A stretch of DNA of 64,000 bases from Nocardia ignorata NBRC 108230 (GCF_001612905.1 NZ_BDBI01000005.1:248001-312000), one strand, 5' to 3'; positions 7,929 through 17,511 are shown, counted from the first letter of the stretch. Notes: a model not told the origin generated them from the sequence alone. Numbers and translations are program-made.

Positions 7929-8926
7929 TCGGTGTTCCTTCGCGCTGTCGAACCGGCACGCGTGGGATGGCCGGCCGGGTGGAGGTCTTTCAGGAAGGCG
8001 TTGTAGGCAGCGAGGTCGGCATCGCCGACTCGATCGGCGCGGTGATCGGCGACGGCGTTCTCGTGCTGCTCGTCGCGACGCCAGCGGATCGCGAAGACGA
8101 TGACCACGACGAGTGCGACCGGCTCGCCGTAGGACCAGGCCAGCGCTCCGGCCAGGTATTGATCCCGCATCGCGTCGATGCCCCAGTCCGGCGGTGGCGT
8201 AGCGAACAGTCCGACCAGGGGCGTGGTGGCCATCATCAGAATGACGCCGAAGAACACGTGCAGCGGCATCTCCACGAACAGGTCGAAGAACCGGCCGAGG
8301 TTGGTCTGACGGATGGGGAGCGGGCCGACCGACAGGATCGGCACGATGAACAGCAGCCCACTGAGCAGGAAGAACAATTCGAGCGCTTGGTGGCCTAGGA
8401 CAGTGGAGCCGACCTTGTCGAATACCGGTGACAGATAGATGCCGTAATAGCTGAACAGAAACAGCGGAATGGTGAACCCGGGATGGAGCACCCAGCGCGC
8501 CATTCGGCTGCGTAACCCACTGACCGCCACGGCGAGGACGATGCGCCCGAGACCGTGGTGCGGTGTCGCCCGAAGCAGCATCACACCGGGACAACCCCAT
8601 ACCAGTAGCGGCGGGATCGTCATCGACAGTGTCAGGTGTTGGAACATCCACACGCTGAACAGTTGGTATCCGTAGCCTTCGATCCCCAAACCGGTCGTCG
8701 CGGCCAACAGCAGGCAGCCGCCGAGGAAGCACGCGGTCCGCCACCACGGCCAGGGGCGACGCAACCGCCGCAGCCGGGCGAGACCGAACAGATAGGTCAC
8801 CGCGGCCACACCCGCCAAAATCGGAAGAATGGGGAGCGGTTGGGGATACCACGCCAGCATCGAACCGATCGAGGGCGGCGTGTTCGGCACGGTGATCGAG
8901 AAGGCGACCGGATCCAGGGCAATCAT
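7925..8926 (-). CDS. CtaG-type cytochrome c oxidase assembly membrane protein
   Basis: 333 residues with about eight membrane helices, matching the caa3_CtaG family found in copper loci and cytochrome oxidase assembly. Conserved features are the early YLFGLARLRR, the helix with FQHLTLSMTIPPLLVWG, and the helices around LGHQALELFF and MPLHVFFGVILMM, rich in His and Met suited to moving copper. In actinobacteria the family is often fused to or paired with CopD-type import. Here it follows copC and is coupled to DUF3105 by ATGA. The last ~40 residues are charged and cytoplasmic. Confidence 0.82.
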   Translation of the reverse strand: MIALDPVAFSITVPNTPPSIGSMLAWYPQPLPILPILAGVAAVTYLFGLARLRRLRRPWPWWRTACFLGGCLLLAATTGLGIEGYGYQLFSVWMFQHLTLSMTIPPLLVWGCPGVMLLRATPHHGLGRIVLAVAVSGLRSRMARWVLHPGFTIPLFLFSYYGIYLSPVFDKVGSTVLGHQALELFFLLSGLLFIVPILSVGPLPIRQTNLGRFFDLFVEMPLHVFFGVILMMATTPLVGLFATPPPDWGIDAMRDQYLAGALAWSYGEPVALVVVIVFAIRWRRDEQHENAVADHRADRVGDADLAAYNAFLKDLHPAGHPTRAGSTARRNTE

Positions 8927-8951
8927 GGCGATGAGGCTTTCGGGATGGACC

Positions 8952-9503
8952 TCAGCGTCCCGATCGTTTGCTTGCCCGCAGGGTCACGGCAGCGCCACCG
9001 AGGACGAGCGCCACCATCACGCCGATCAGCGGCCACGGGAGCCCACTCGAGGACGAAGAGGTAGCCGCAGGTTCACCGGCTACCACGGACGTCGGGGCCG
9101 ACGGCGAGTTCTGCTGTGCCTCGGTCGGCGCCGCGGACGGGGCGGCGTAGGTGAATTCGTAGGATCCGGTGATCGGATGGCCGTCGTCGGAGACGACCCG
9201 GTAGGCCACGGTGTATTGCTGCGGCGGCATCGACGGGCTCACTGCGACGCGCACTGTCTTGCCCTCGACCTTGGACACCTGGGCTCCCCAGCTGGCACCG
9301 CTGGAATCGGTCAGGCCGACGTTGGCGAATTCCGTCCCGATCTCCTGATTGAACGTCAATTCGATCATGGTCAGGGCAGTGTTGACGGTGGCCCCCGCCG
9401 CCGGAACGGAACTGTCGAGCTTGCTGTGCGCCTGTGCCTGGCCGCCGATCAGCGCCAATCCCAGCGCTGTCAGCATGGCGACAACGACGCTGCGTCGAAT
9501 CAT
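8952..9503 (-). CDS. copC: CopC-domain secreted copper-binding protein, membrane anchored
   Basis: 183 residues. A signal peptide ends at about A25, leaving H26 as the mature N-terminus (HSKLDSSVPAAGATV), the classical CopC Cu(II) ligand. The second conserved patch is VVSDDGHPITGSYEFTY. A Ser/Thr linker and a C-terminal helix (WPLIGVMVALVLGGAAV) anchor it in the membrane. It is first in the operon leading to ctaG, DUF3105 and DUF305. A 19-bp BlaI-type dyad lies 78 bases upstream (9581-9599). Confidence 0.9.
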   Translation of the reverse strand: MIRRSVVVAMLTALGLALIGGQAQAHSKLDSSVPAAGATVNTALTMIELTFNQEIGTEFANVGLTDSSGASWGAQVSKVEGKTVRVAVSPSMPPQQYTVAYRVVSDDGHPITGSYEFTYAAPSAAPTEAQQNSPSAPTSVVAGEPAATSSSSSGLPWPLIGVMVALVLGGAAVTLRASKRSGR

Positions 9504-9580
9504 TCCCGGGCCTCCCGAAATCGTGCGCGTTCCGCGGAGGCATTCGTCGCCGCGCGGCGCCGTCTGTAATCGGGCACCGG

Positions 9581-9599
9581 CAACTATGCTACATAGTTG
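9581..9599. promoter_or_regulatory. BlaI-type 19-bp operator upstream of copC
   Basis: CAACTATGCTACATAGTTG has perfect 8-bp arms around CTA. It lies between copC (starting leftward at 9503) and the end of the M56 gene. Its sister site, with the same ACTATG arms, is upstream of blaI copy 1 at 11050. This arm sequence differs from the CTAC/GTAG arms of the other sites in the window, so this pair may belong to BlaI copy 1. Confidence 0.75.
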
Positions 9600-9620
9600 A
9601 TGCCTGGCGTCCAGGCTTGG

Positions 9621-10562
9621 TCAGGGCACGAGCAGGCAGGCGATCGCGGCGCAGGCGAGCATTCCAGCTGGTGCGGCGGTCGCGGCGAAGACCGAGGAGA
9701 AGCCCACCGCTATCCAGCGCGATGACCGTCGCGGTGGGTTCGAGCCGTTCAGCCGGTGTAAACGTTGCTGAAGGACCTGTCCGCCCAGTGAGAGAGTGGC
9801 GGAAGGCTGGTTGCTGGTCGAGGCCGCGACTATGCACAGGGCTGAGCGGATTGTCGCGGGGCTGGTGGCCGTCGCGGCGGAGTCGTCGGCGGCGAACTCG
9901 GCCAACGCGGCGACCGCTCGCGGCGCCTTGGCGAACAGTGGGATCCACGGCAGTGCCGCAGCCAGGACTTCGCAGCTTCTGATCAGGCGATGATGGCCGC
10001 CGCGCAGATGGGCGTATTCGTGCGCCAGGACGGCGCGCCGCTCACCATCATTGAGCGTATTGGCCAGTCCCTCGGTCGCCACGACCATCCCGGGGCGGCC
10101 GTCGACGCTGTACGCCATCGGCTTGGGATGATCGAGCCACATCACCGGCACCTCCTCGCCGCCACGACGAGCCACCACGCTGACGACATCGCGGTGGTAG
10201 GCGCGCACGCGAGCTCCGGCCCGGGCATGCCGCCGTGCACTGGCGGCGACCCGAATGCCAAGGCTGACCACGACGACCACAACAACGCCGGTCAGCGGAT
10301 CGACCATCCAGCCGGGCACCGAATGGACCACGCGGGTCAGGCACTGCGTTGCCGCTTCGGCGACACCCACGCCCGGCGCATGCCCGGGCCAGACCGCCGC
10401 CGTTACCGCCGTGCCAGCGAGCGCAACGACCGAGAACAGGCAGATCAGCCAGGCCGCGACAGCGGCACGAGGCGTCATTGTCGGCGTGATGCGGTGCAGG
10501 ACTCCCGGCGCCGCGACGCACAACAGTGCCGCGGCCCAGGCCGCACCCAAGGCGATGATCAT
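9621..10562 (-). CDS. M56-family (BlaR1-like) membrane metalloprotease, copy 1
   Basis: 313 residues from ATG 10562, which overlaps the blaI stop (ATGA at 10559-10562). Several membrane helices surround a cytoplasmic zinc-protease segment with HEYAHLRGGHH (HExxH). Such proteases usually act with BlaI-type repressors, cutting the repressor after a signal. There is no penicillin-binding sensor domain, as in the short mycobacterial form (Rv1845c type). In this setting the signal may be metal or envelope stress, which is inference. Confidence 0.85.
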   Translation of the reverse strand: MIIALGAAWAAALLCVAAPGVLHRITPTMTPRAAVAAWLICLFSVVALAGTAVTAAVWPGHAPGVGVAEAATQCLTRVVHSVPGWMVDPLTGVVVVVVVSLGIRVAASARRHARAGARVRAYHRDVVSVVARRGGEEVPVMWLDHPKPMAYSVDGRPGMVVATEGLANTLNDGERRAVLAHEYAHLRGGHHRLIRSCEVLAAALPWIPLFAKAPRAVAALAEFAADDSAATATSPATIRSALCIVAASTSNQPSATLSLGGQVLQQRLHRLNGSNPPRRSSRWIAVGFSSVFAATAAPAGMLACAAIACLLVP

Positions 10563-10921
10563 TTCTTGGATCGCTTCGCGGGGCGGGTGCGCCCGCGGTG
10601 GAACGCTTCGGATTCGGCCTCCGTCACGATCGACGCCAAGTGCAGAAGCACCGACTCCGGGTCGTTGCTGGAGTCGATGATGCCGCGGACGACCTCGGCG
10701 GTCGCTTCCGCTCGCGAGCGTGCGGGCCGGTAGAGATATGCCCGACGATGCATCACTCGCACTACCCACTCCTTCTCGTGGAGGTGAGTCAAAACCGTCA
10801 GAATGGTGGTGTAGGCGTAGGGGTCGGGAAGCCGCTCCAAGATGTCGCGCACGGTGAGCGCCTCGGAGGTACCCCAGAGTACGTCCATCACTCGGGCCTC
10901 CAAGGTGCCCAATCCGTTCAT
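10559..10921 (-). CDS. BlaI/MecI/CopY-family repressor, copy 1
   Basis: 120 residues from ATG 10921, set by AGGAAGGG nine bases upstream; a longer frame to 10978 has no such site. The N-terminal winged helix (GTLEARVMDVLWGTSEALTVRDILE ... YAYTTILTVLTHLHEKEWV) and a C-terminal dimerisation region match the BlaI family. It lies just upstream of the M56 gene, the usual order. The 19-bp dyad at 11050-11068 in its promoter region suggests autoregulation and control of the divergent SulP-carbonic anhydrase gene. Confidence 0.88.
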   Translation of the reverse strand: MNGLGTLEARVMDVLWGTSEALTVRDILERLPDPYAYTTILTVLTHLHEKEWVVRVMHRRAYLYRPARSRAEATAEVVRGIIDSSNDPESVLLHLASIVTEAESEAFHRGRTRPAKRSKK

Positions 10922-11049
10922 CGCCTGCCCTTCCTGCGTGCGCCGTTCACTTGCTGCGGTACAGACGCGTCCGATCAACTATCGCCGATTGCCCGCGTGC
11001 AACCCAACACCGCCCGCTGGGACGCACCCTAAGAACTACGCGCCGCTAA

Positions 11050-11068
11050 GTACTATGAAACATAGTTG
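11050..11068. promoter_or_regulatory. BlaI-type operator between blaI copy 1 and the SulP gene
   Basis: GTACTATGAAACATAGTTG has 6-bp ACTATG/CATAGT arms around AAA. It is in the 412-bp divergent gap 10922-11333, 129 bases from the blaI start and 266 bases from the SulP start. It shares arm sequence with the copC site at 9581. Confidence 0.72.
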
Positions 11069-11186
11069 ATCCTGAGAAGTGACTTAGAGTTAGCTGGATT
11101 GTGACGTGGGCAACGGATCCCAACGTCGTTGAGACCCTATGGTTTCGGGGCGTGCCGCTCGTCCCCTCATCAGGTTCAGGCACATG

Positions 11187-11236
11187 CCCGACGGGCACGA
11201 TGGCTTCCCCCGGCAGGGAAACCATCGTCCGTCGGG
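11187..11236 (+). promoter_or_regulatory. Long hairpin in the SulP-carbonic anhydrase leader
   Basis: CCCGACGG (11187-11194) pairs with CCGTCGGG (11229-11236), ACGATGG (11197-11203) with CCATCGT (11222-11228), and an inner TTCCC/GGGAA caps it, with only a GC bulge. The stem sits about 100 bases before the SulP ATG and downstream of the operator, so it would be in the mRNA leader. I cannot match it to a known riboswitch class. No Rho-independent U-run follows it, so it is not an obvious terminator. Confidence 0.55.
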
Positions 11237-11333
11237 CCTCGCGGAAGCGATCGGTGCGTACCGATCCGCACTGAGCTCCGACCGTCGACGGCAGACCGTC
11301 AACGGCCCAAACCGACCGGTGGAGGAAACAATC

Positions 11334-13604
11334 ATGACCCAGGCCGAGGCGCCCGAGAGCGCAGGCGACTCACAAGGATCACCATCCCCACTCGGCGAAC
11401 GGCTTCGTGGCGTGCTCCGCCATGATCTGCCCGCCTCTGTGGTGGTGTTCCTGGTCGCGTTGCCGTTGTCTCTCGGTATCGCTATCGCCTCCGACGCGCC
11501 GATCATGGCCGGTTTGATCGCGGCGGTCATCGGCGGCATCGTTGCGGGTGCCGTGGGTGGCTCGCCGATGCTCGCCAGCGGTCCCGCTGCGGGCTTGACC
11601 GTCGTCGTCGCCGAGCTGGTCGCCGAGTTCGGGTGGCAGGTCACCTGCGCGATCACCGTCGCCGCGGGTGTGCTGCAGATCCTGTTCGGCCTCAGCCGTG
11701 TCGCGCGCGCCGCGTTGGCCATTTCCCCGGTGGTTGTCCACGCGATGCTCGCGGGCATCGGTATCACGATCGCGCTGCAGCAGGTACATGTTCTGCTCGG
11801 TGGAACGTCGCGAAGTTCGGTGTGGCAGAACCTCAGTCAGCTGCCCGCGCAGTTGACGCGCCTGCACTGGGGCGACGTGGTGATCGGCCTCATCGTCATC
11901 GTGACGCTGCTGTTCTGGAAGAAGGTGCCCGGCGCGCTGGGACGCGTTCCCGGGGCGCTGGTCGCGGTGGTCGCCGCGACGATCGTTTCGTTGGTGGCGC
12001 CGCTGGGTGTCGAGCGAATCGTGATGGACGGGTCGCTGTTCGACGCGATCACCCTGCCGACGTTGCCCGATGGCAAGTGGCTCGCGGTAGCGACCGGCGT
12101 GTTGACCGTGGCGTTGATCGCGAGTGTGGAGAGCCTGCTCTCCGCGGTGGCGGTGGACAAGATGCACTCCGGTTCGCGCACTGATCTGAACCGGGAGCTC
12201 GTCGGTCAGGGCACCGCGAATATCGCCTCCGGGATGCTCGGCGGGCTTCCGATCACCGGTGTCATCGTGCGTAGTGCGACCAATGTCGCCGCTGGTGCGA
12301 AGTCCAAGGCATCGACGATTCTGCACGGTGTGTGGGTTCTGCTCTTCTCGGTGCTGCTGGCCGGAGTCGTGCAACAGATTCCGAAGGCCGCACTCGCCGG
12401 ACTACTGATCGTCATCGGCATCCAGCTGGTCAAACTCGCCCACATCAGGCTGGCGCACCGCACCGGTGACTTGTGGGTTTACCTGATCACCGTGGCCGGG
12501 GTGATGTTCCTCAACCTGCTCGAAGGCGTCCTCGTCGGTCTGGTCGTCGCGATCGCGCTCGTCGTCTGGCGTGCCGCCCGCGCCGACATCCACGCAGAGC
12601 AGGTGGGCGACGTGGATTCGCGGCGCTGGAGAGTCGTCATCGAAGGAACCTGCAGCTTCCTTTCGCTGCCGAAGCTGTCGAGCGCGCTGGACTCCGTGCC
12701 CGCAGGTACCGATGTGACCGTTGAACTGACCGTCGACTTCATCGACCACGCGGCGACGGAGGTACTGCACGAATGGGAACGCCGCCACCGCGAAACCGGC
12801 GGTACCGTCCTCATCGACGAACTCGGCTCGGACACACTCTCGGCCACGGCCCTTGGCCCGCCGCAGCGGGGATCGTCAGCGCAGGCGCGGGGTTTGGAGC
12901 CGTGGAAGGCGTGGCAGAACACCGACACCGACTCTGCAGCGTTGCTGTCCGTTGGCGCGCTGCGGCCCATCCTCGACGGAATCTCGCGCTATCAACGCCG
13001 TCACGCACCCATGGTTCGCGCCCACCTCAATGACCTGCGCGACGGTCAGGCCCCGAATTCGCTGTTCCTGACCTGTGCCGATTCGCGTCTGGTACCCAAC
13101 GTCATCACTCACAGCGGTCCCGGCGACCTGTTCACCGTTCGCAATGTCGGCAACCTGATACCCGCCGATAGCGCCGACCCCTCAGCCGAGGCGGCATTGG
13201 CTTTCGCGGTGGAAGAGCTCGCGGTGTCTTCGGTGATCATCTGCGGCCACTCCGGTTGCGGCGCGATGGGTGCGCTGCTGGGCGACGCCACGGTGTCCCC
13301 GAGCATTCGTGGGTGGCTCGACCACGCCGAACCCAGTGTGCACGCCTACCTCACCGGGCACCCGGTTGCTGCCGCTGCCGCGGCGGCCGGGTTCGATGCA
13401 CGCGACCAGTTGAGTATGGTCAACGTCGCGATCCAGGTCGAGACCGCGCGCAGGCATCCGGTCGTAGCCGCCGCGGCAGCCACCGGCGAGGTCCATATCG
13501 CGGGCTTGTTCTTCGACATCGCGACCGCCACCGTGTGGCACGTCGGATCCGACACCGTCACCGCACACCACGACGAACTCATCCCGGATGCCGCGCCCGT
13601 CTGA
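11334..13604 (+). CDS. SulP anion transporter fused to beta-carbonic anhydrase
   Basis: 756 residues from ATG 11334, with GGAGG at 11321-11325. Residues about 28-420 form the SulP membrane domain (LPASVVVFLVALPLSLGIA at the start). A short STAS-like region (VDFIDHAATEVL) follows. Residues about 545-756 are a beta-carbonic anhydrase with the zinc ligands of CADSR (C581, D583, R585) and GHSGCG (H639, C642). It should exchange bicarbonate or sulfate and interconvert CO2 and bicarbonate at the membrane. It resembles M. tuberculosis Rv3273. A BlaI-type operator and a leader hairpin upstream make it part of the metal block. Confidence 0.92.
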   Translation: MTQAEAPESAGDSQGSPSPLGERLRGVLRHDLPASVVVFLVALPLSLGIAIASDAPIMAGLIAAVIGGIVAGAVGGSPMLASGPAAGLTVVVAELVAEFGWQVTCAITVAAGVLQILFGLSRVARAALAISPVVVHAMLAGIGITIALQQVHVLLGGTSRSSVWQNLSQLPAQLTRLHWGDVVIGLIVIVTLLFWKKVPGALGRVPGALVAVVAATIVSLVAPLGVERIVMDGSLFDAITLPTLPDGKWLAVATGVLTVALIASVESLLSAVAVDKMHSGSRTDLNRELVGQGTANIASGMLGGLPITGVIVRSATNVAAGAKSKASTILHGVWVLLFSVLLAGVVQQIPKAALAGLLIVIGIQLVKLAHIRLAHRTGDLWVYLITVAGVMFLNLLEGVLVGLVVAIALVVWRAARADIHAEQVGDVDSRRWRVVIEGTCSFLSLPKLSSALDSVPAGTDVTVELTVDFIDHAATEVLHEWERRHRETGGTVLIDELGSDTLSATALGPPQRGSSAQARGLEPWKAWQNTDTDSAALLSVGALRPILDGISRYQRRHAPMVRAHLNDLRDGQAPNSLFLTCADSRLVPNVITHSGPGDLFTVRNVGNLIPADSADPSAEAALAFAVEELAVSSVIICGHSGCGAMGALLGDATVSPSIRGWLDHAEPSVHAYLTGHPVAAAAAAAGFDARDQLSMVNVAIQVETARRHPVVAAAAATGEVHIAGLFFDIATATVWHVGSDTVTAHHDELIPDAAPV

Positions 13605-13619
13605 CCGAGCATCACCTCG

Positions 13620-13655
13620 GCCCGGCTCGCAGTCCCGTCGGATTGTGGGCCGGGC
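13620..13655 (+). terminator. Hairpin after the SulP-carbonic anhydrase gene
   Basis: GCCCGGC (13620-13626) pairs with GCCGGGC (13649-13655), starting 15 bases after the stop. There is no T-run, as is common for actinobacterial terminators. Confidence 0.45.
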
Positions 13656-13741
13656 ACCCCTAGTGAGGAGAGTGGGCACGGCATGCCGCCGCGACAATGC
13701 GTCTGGCGTTTTCAAGATCACAGCGGCGTACGATCGGCTGC

Positions 13742-13795
13742 CGTGTGGCACAGGGTGCGCGTCCCGAGCGTGTGGCACAGGGTGCGCGTCCCGAG
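13742..13795 (+). repeat. 27-bp in-frame tandem duplication at the lpqS copy 1 start
   Basis: Two exact copies of a 27-base unit (13742-13768, 13769-13795) and a partial third (13796-13802). Each unit encodes VWHRVRVPS and provides one in-frame GTG (13743, 13770, 13797), so the duplication multiplies possible start codons and lengthens the basic N-terminus. Confidence 0.85.
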
Positions 13796-14186
13796 CGTGT
13801 GGTGCGGCGCTGTGCTGTTCCTCGCCGGTCTCGTCCTGACCCTGGGGATCGCCGACTGCAGACTGCTCGAAGCTCGTGACCCAGTGTCCATCGCACATCA
13901 CCACTCGGCTGCACTGGCGACCCGCGCCGACGGCGCGGTCACCGCCTCTGACTGCAGCCACACCGACCTCGACGGCGCAACGCGCTGTCCGCACGATGGC
14001 GTCCGGATAGAAGCGGTCCTGACCCGCACCGACGAGACCGGTAACGCGAGCACCGTCGCCGCAGACCCGTTGTTCGACGCAGACTCTGCGCCGATATCCC
14101 GACTGCGCGGACCACCACAATCGAGCGCGGCTCGAACCGACAGCGGAGCCGAACGTCTTCTCCGGAACTGTATTTGCCGTCGCTGA
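13743..14186 (+). CDS. lpqS: LpqS-like exported protein, copy 1
   Basis: 147 residues if translated from the first GTG (13743); GTG at 13770 or 13797 is also possible because of the tandem repeat. A TACGAT -10-like box ends nine bases before GTG 13743, so the mRNA may be leaderless. One helix ([16 protein letters not shown]) precedes a Cys/His-containing outer part with HHHSA and C-T-H type residues. The C-terminal signature RGPP ... [11 protein letters not shown] recurs in the proteins at 19139 and 46555 and matches the end of M. tuberculosis LpqS, a copper-induced RicR-regulon protein. It precedes cysK2 and an MFS gene, as in the lpqS-cysK2-Rv0849 locus. Confidence 0.72.
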   Translation: MWHRVRVPSVWHRVRVPSVWCGAVLFLAGLVLTLGIADCRLLEARDPVSIAHHHSAALATRADGAVTASDCSHTDLDGATRCPHDGVRIEAVLTRTDETGNASTVAADPLFDADSAPISRLRGPPQSSAARTDSGAERLLRNCICRR

Positions 14187-14271
14187 CAGGCAAGCGCCAG
14201 GCCAACACCTACACAGTGTCGGCCGGTGGTCGCGGCCTGGTCCAACGCTTGGCGAACAGAACGGAATCTTC

Positions 14272-15414
14272 ATGGACGACGCTTTGCTCGACGAACTGCG
14301 AATCACCCCCGCCAACCTGCTCACCACCGGGGCGAGGTGCCTACGGCCCGACGCCTTGGTCGGCAACACCCCCGTGTTGTGGGTCGGGGCGCCGCTGGCC
14401 CCACACGGCCACGGGTTCTGGGCGAAACTCGAAGGAGCCAACCCCGGCGGAATGAAAGATCGCCCCGGCCTGCACATGGTCGCCCGAGCCCGCGCACGCG
14501 GCGATCTCCAGCCTAGCGCTCTGATCATCGAGTCCACCAGCGGCACACTCGGATTGGGATTGGCACTGGCAGGCACCTTCTTCAAGCATCCGGTCACGTT
14601 GGTCACCGACCCGGGTATGGAACCTCTGATGCGCAGCCTGCTCGCCGCCTACGGCACCCATATCGACCTGGTCACCGACCCGCACCCCGACGGCGGCTGG
14701 CAGCGTGCACGCTGTGACCGGGTATCGGAGCTTCTCGACGCCGACCCGTCGGCATGGTGCCCAGACCAATACAACAACCCCGACAACGTCGACGCCTACG
14801 ACTCCCTTGCACTGGAACTGGTCGCCCAACTGGGCCGAGTCGACGTACTGGTGTGCTCGGTCGGCACCGGCGGGCACTCCGCCGGAATCACCCGGGTACT
14901 ACGCCGGTTTCACCCGCACCTGAAGCTGATCGGGGTCGACACCATCTCCTCGACGATATTCGGGCAACCGGCAGGAACCCGCCTCATGCGTGGGCTCGGC
15001 TCGAGCATCTACCCCAGCAACATCGACTACGACGCCTTCGACGAAGTGCACTGGGTAGCGCCGTCAGAAGCCGTCTGGGCGGCCCGCGCCCTGGCGAGCA
15101 CCCACCACGCTACCGGCGGCTGGAGCGTCGGAGCCGTCGCGCTGGTCGCAGGATGGGCTGCGTCGCAGTACTCATCCGATACCCGATTCGCCGCTGTCTT
15201 TCCCGACGGACCGCACCGGTACTACGACACCGTCTTCAACGACGACTACTGCCACCGAAACGGGTTGCTGCACACCAACCCTCCGATCGAACCGACCACC
15301 ATCGCCCATCCTGGCGATCAAGTGGTCCGAACATGGACTCGCTGCGCCGACGTCGTCGACCCGCGCCAGCCGAAACCAATCGAACCGCAGAGCTTCTCGC
15401 GGAGCGCGCGATGA
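14272..15414 (+). CDS. cysK2: CysK2-type S-sulfocysteine synthase, copy 1
   Basis: 380 residues, a fold-type II PLP enzyme. The PLP lysine lies in [13 protein letters not shown], the phosphate-binding loop in [13 protein letters not shown], and a Gly-rich loop in [10 protein letters not shown]. Length and these motifs match M. tuberculosis CysK2 (Rv0848), shown to make S-sulfocysteine from O-phosphoserine and thiosulfate, rather than CysK1. The stop overlaps the MFS start (ATGA 15411-15414). About 70% of residues are shared with copy 2 at 47072. Its use in metal defence is inferred from its lpqS neighbour. Confidence 0.85.
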   Translation: MDDALLDELRITPANLLTTGARCLRPDALVGNTPVLWVGAPLAPHGHGFWAKLEGANPGGMKDRPGLHMVARARARGDLQPSALIIESTSGTLGLGLALAGTFFKHPVTLVTDPGMEPLMRSLLAAYGTHIDLVTDPHPDGGWQRARCDRVSELLDADPSAWCPDQYNNPDNVDAYDSLALELVAQLGRVDVLVCSVGTGGHSAGITRVLRRFHPHLKLIGVDTISSTIFGQPAGTRLMRGLGSSIYPSNIDYDAFDEVHWVAPSEAVWAARALASTHHATGGWSVGAVALVAGWAASQYSSDTRFAAVFPDGPHRYYDTVFNDDYCHRNGLLHTNPPIEPTTIAHPGDQVVRTWTRCADVVDPRQPKPIEPQSFSRSAR

Positions 15415-16676
15415 TCGAGATCGTCCGCAGCTTCGGCAGCTACAACAAGGTCACTCGCATGCTGATGGTCAATCAGTTCGCGATCAACCTCGGCTTCTAC
15501 ATGCTGATGCCTTACCTGGCTGGCTATCTCTCCGGATCGCTGGGTCTTGCCGCCTGGACGGTCGGCCTGGTGCTCGGGGTGCGGAACTTCTCCCAACAGG
15601 GGATGTTCCTGATCGGCGGCACCCTCGCCGACCGCCTCGGCTACAAACCACTCATCGTGGCCGGCTGTCTGTTGCGCACGGCGGGCTTCGGGTTGCTCGC
15701 TGTCGTCGAAACGTTGCCCGCTCTGCTGATCGCCTCCGCGGCAACAGGATTCGCCGGTGCGTTGTTCAACCCGGCGGTGCGTGCCTATCTAGCCGCCGAA
15801 GCTGGTGAACGCCGGGTTCCGGCCTTCGCGATGTTCAACGTGTTCTACCAAGCCGGGATTCTGGCGGGCCCACTGGCCGGGATCGCATTGCTGGCATTGG
15901 ATTTCCGCGTGGCCGCCGCAGCGGCCGCCGCAGTGTTCGCTGTGCTGACAATCGGACAACTGGCAGCCCTACCAGCTGGTCGCGGAAAGCCCGTCATCGA
16001 CCGAGTATCGGTCTGGAAGGATTGGGCGAGCATCACATCGAACAACGCGTTTATGTGGTTCGCGGTAGCGATGACCGGCTCCTACGTCCTGTCGTTTCAG
16101 GTGTATCTGGCGTTGCCGTTGCACGCCGAATACCTCAGCGATGGTGCCGCCGCACCATTGGTAGCTGCGTTGTTCGTTGTCAACGCGACAGTCGCTGTCG
16201 CGGGACAACTTCGGATCACGCGGTGGTTCGAGGCTCGTTTCGGCAGCAGACTCGGGCTGGTGATCGGCGTGGGAACCCTCGCCGTCGCCTTCGTGCCATT
16301 GCTGCTGGTGCCGGGCCCGGGCCGGTTCGGTCCCGCCGTCGCGATCATCGCGTTGCTGGTGTCGGCGGCAGTCCTGGCCGTAGCCAGCGCCGCGGTCTTC
16401 CCGTTCGAAATGGACACCATCGTCGCGCTGTCAGGCGGACGGCTGGTGGCAACACACTACGGGTTCTACAACACCATCGTGGGAATCGGAATCCTGCTGG
16501 GAAACCTCGGGACCGGGGCGTTGCTGGGCGCTGCTCATCGTGCCGGGCTCGACGCGCTGGCTTGGGCAGGACTGATCGTGATAGGCGCGATCACCACGAC
16601 AGCACTCGGCCTGCTCAACAGATCCGGAGCACTCGGCAGAGCCAAATCGCACACCAAACCCCTGATCAGCACATAA
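15411..16676 (+). CDS. MFS exporter of the lpqS-cysK2 locus, copy 1
   Basis: 421 residues, 12 predicted helices. The MFS A-type motif [14 protein letters not shown] between helices 2 and 3 and [13 protein letters not shown] are clear. It corresponds in position to Rv0849 of M. tuberculosis. Coupled to cysK2 by a four-base overlap, so its substrate may be a CysK2 product or a metal-thiol adduct; this is inference. It is nearly identical in core to the copy at 48193 but lacks that copy's long C-terminal tail. The last 11 bases overlap the convergent M15-like gene. Confidence 0.85.
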   Translation: MIEIVRSFGSYNKVTRMLMVNQFAINLGFYMLMPYLAGYLSGSLGLAAWTVGLVLGVRNFSQQGMFLIGGTLADRLGYKPLIVAGCLLRTAGFGLLAVVETLPALLIASAATGFAGALFNPAVRAYLAAEAGERRVPAFAMFNVFYQAGILAGPLAGIALLALDFRVAAAAAAAVFAVLTIGQLAALPAGRGKPVIDRVSVWKDWASITSNNAFMWFAVAMTGSYVLSFQVYLALPLHAEYLSDGAAAPLVAALFVVNATVAVAGQLRITRWFEARFGSRLGLVIGVGTLAVAFVPLLLVPGPGRFGPAVAIIALLVSAAVLAVASAAVFPFEMDTIVALSGGRLVATHYGFYNTIVGIGILLGNLGTGALLGAAHRAGLDALAWAGLIVIGAITTTALGLLNRSGALGRAKSHTKPLIST

Positions 16677-17244
16677 GATTCGCTGCCCCGGACGAGGCGA
16701 ACGAAACATGCACATGGTCGTAGTGATTCTGGGTTGGGCTACCACGGTCCTCCATGTACGACCACCCGCCGCCATCGTTGTAACGCTGCTGCCAGATCAC
16801 ATAGTTGACACCGAACCGCGCCTTGTTGGCCAGCACAAAAGCAGCGATCGCATCGCCCTGGGCCGGATTCGGCGTCATGATGTCGAGCGCGAGACCAGCA
16901 CCGTGATCACCGTCGTAGCGCCCCTGCGCGCCACCGATGTCGGAAATCCCGAACATCTGCTGCACCATGTTACTGACCTGCGCGACATGCGGCCGGGTGC
17001 CCTTCCATTGCGTTCCGCAGGGGGTTTTCGCCTTCAGAGCCGACAGCTTCGCCTCTTCGTCGTCTGCGGCGACGCGAGGAAGCCCCGGCTCTGGCGGCGC
17101 GTCATGCGCCAGTGTGGGCAGCGTATCGAGCTCGATCGCCGACGGCGCCAGCGGCGCGACCGCGCTGACCTGCTGGACCTCGGACCCGCTCGGCCGCAAC
17201 GCCATCCAGATCATCGCGGGAACAGTCGCGGCGAGGCTGCACAC
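16666..17244 (-). CDS. Exported M15-like (ARB_07466 C-terminal type) hydrolase
   Basis: 192 residues from GTG 17244; because the export helix (SLVVCSLAATVPAMIWMAL) begins upstream of it, a rarer start about 20 codons earlier is possible. The C-terminal ~110 residues contain DGDHGAGLALDIM and HYDHVHVSF, the His/Asp and HxH zinc-ligand arrangement of M15-type D,D-peptidase-like folds described for ARB_07466-like domains in actinobacteria. Likely role is cell-wall turnover. It converges on the MFS gene. Confidence 0.75.
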   Translation of the reverse strand: MCSLAATVPAMIWMALRPSGSEVQQVSAVAPLAPSAIELDTLPTLAHDAPPEPGLPRVAADDEEAKLSALKAKTPCGTQWKGTRPHVAQVSNMVQQMFGISDIGGAQGRYDGDHGAGLALDIMTPNPAQGDAIAAFVLANKARFGVNYVIWQQRYNDGGGWSYMEDRGSPTQNHYDHVHVSFASSGAANLMC

Positions 17245-17511
17245 AACCAGGGAGGCGCGGCCTGTGGGCGCCGCAGGACTGCGATGTTGACCGGACGTTT
17301 CAATGACCAGCTACCGTCGAGAATGGGCCGGTGCAATATTACGAGACGGTCGCGAGAAAGTCATGGGGAACAGCAAGAGTAAAAGCCGGAACAGGTGGGC
17401 CCGCCACCGCGTATGCCCGGCCCCTTGCTGAGGCACCCGGGACTGCAGGTCACGCTGCGCCAACTCGCCCGACCGCCTTGCAAGAAAGATTTGCGCTGTG
17501 GGTGATAGCCG

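Noticed and set aside
7929..8852. Upstream extension of the DUF3105 frame
   Set aside because: Runs antisense-like through ctaG codons in another frame; ATG 7928 overlaps the ctaG stop as ATGA and begins a normal DUF3105 protein.
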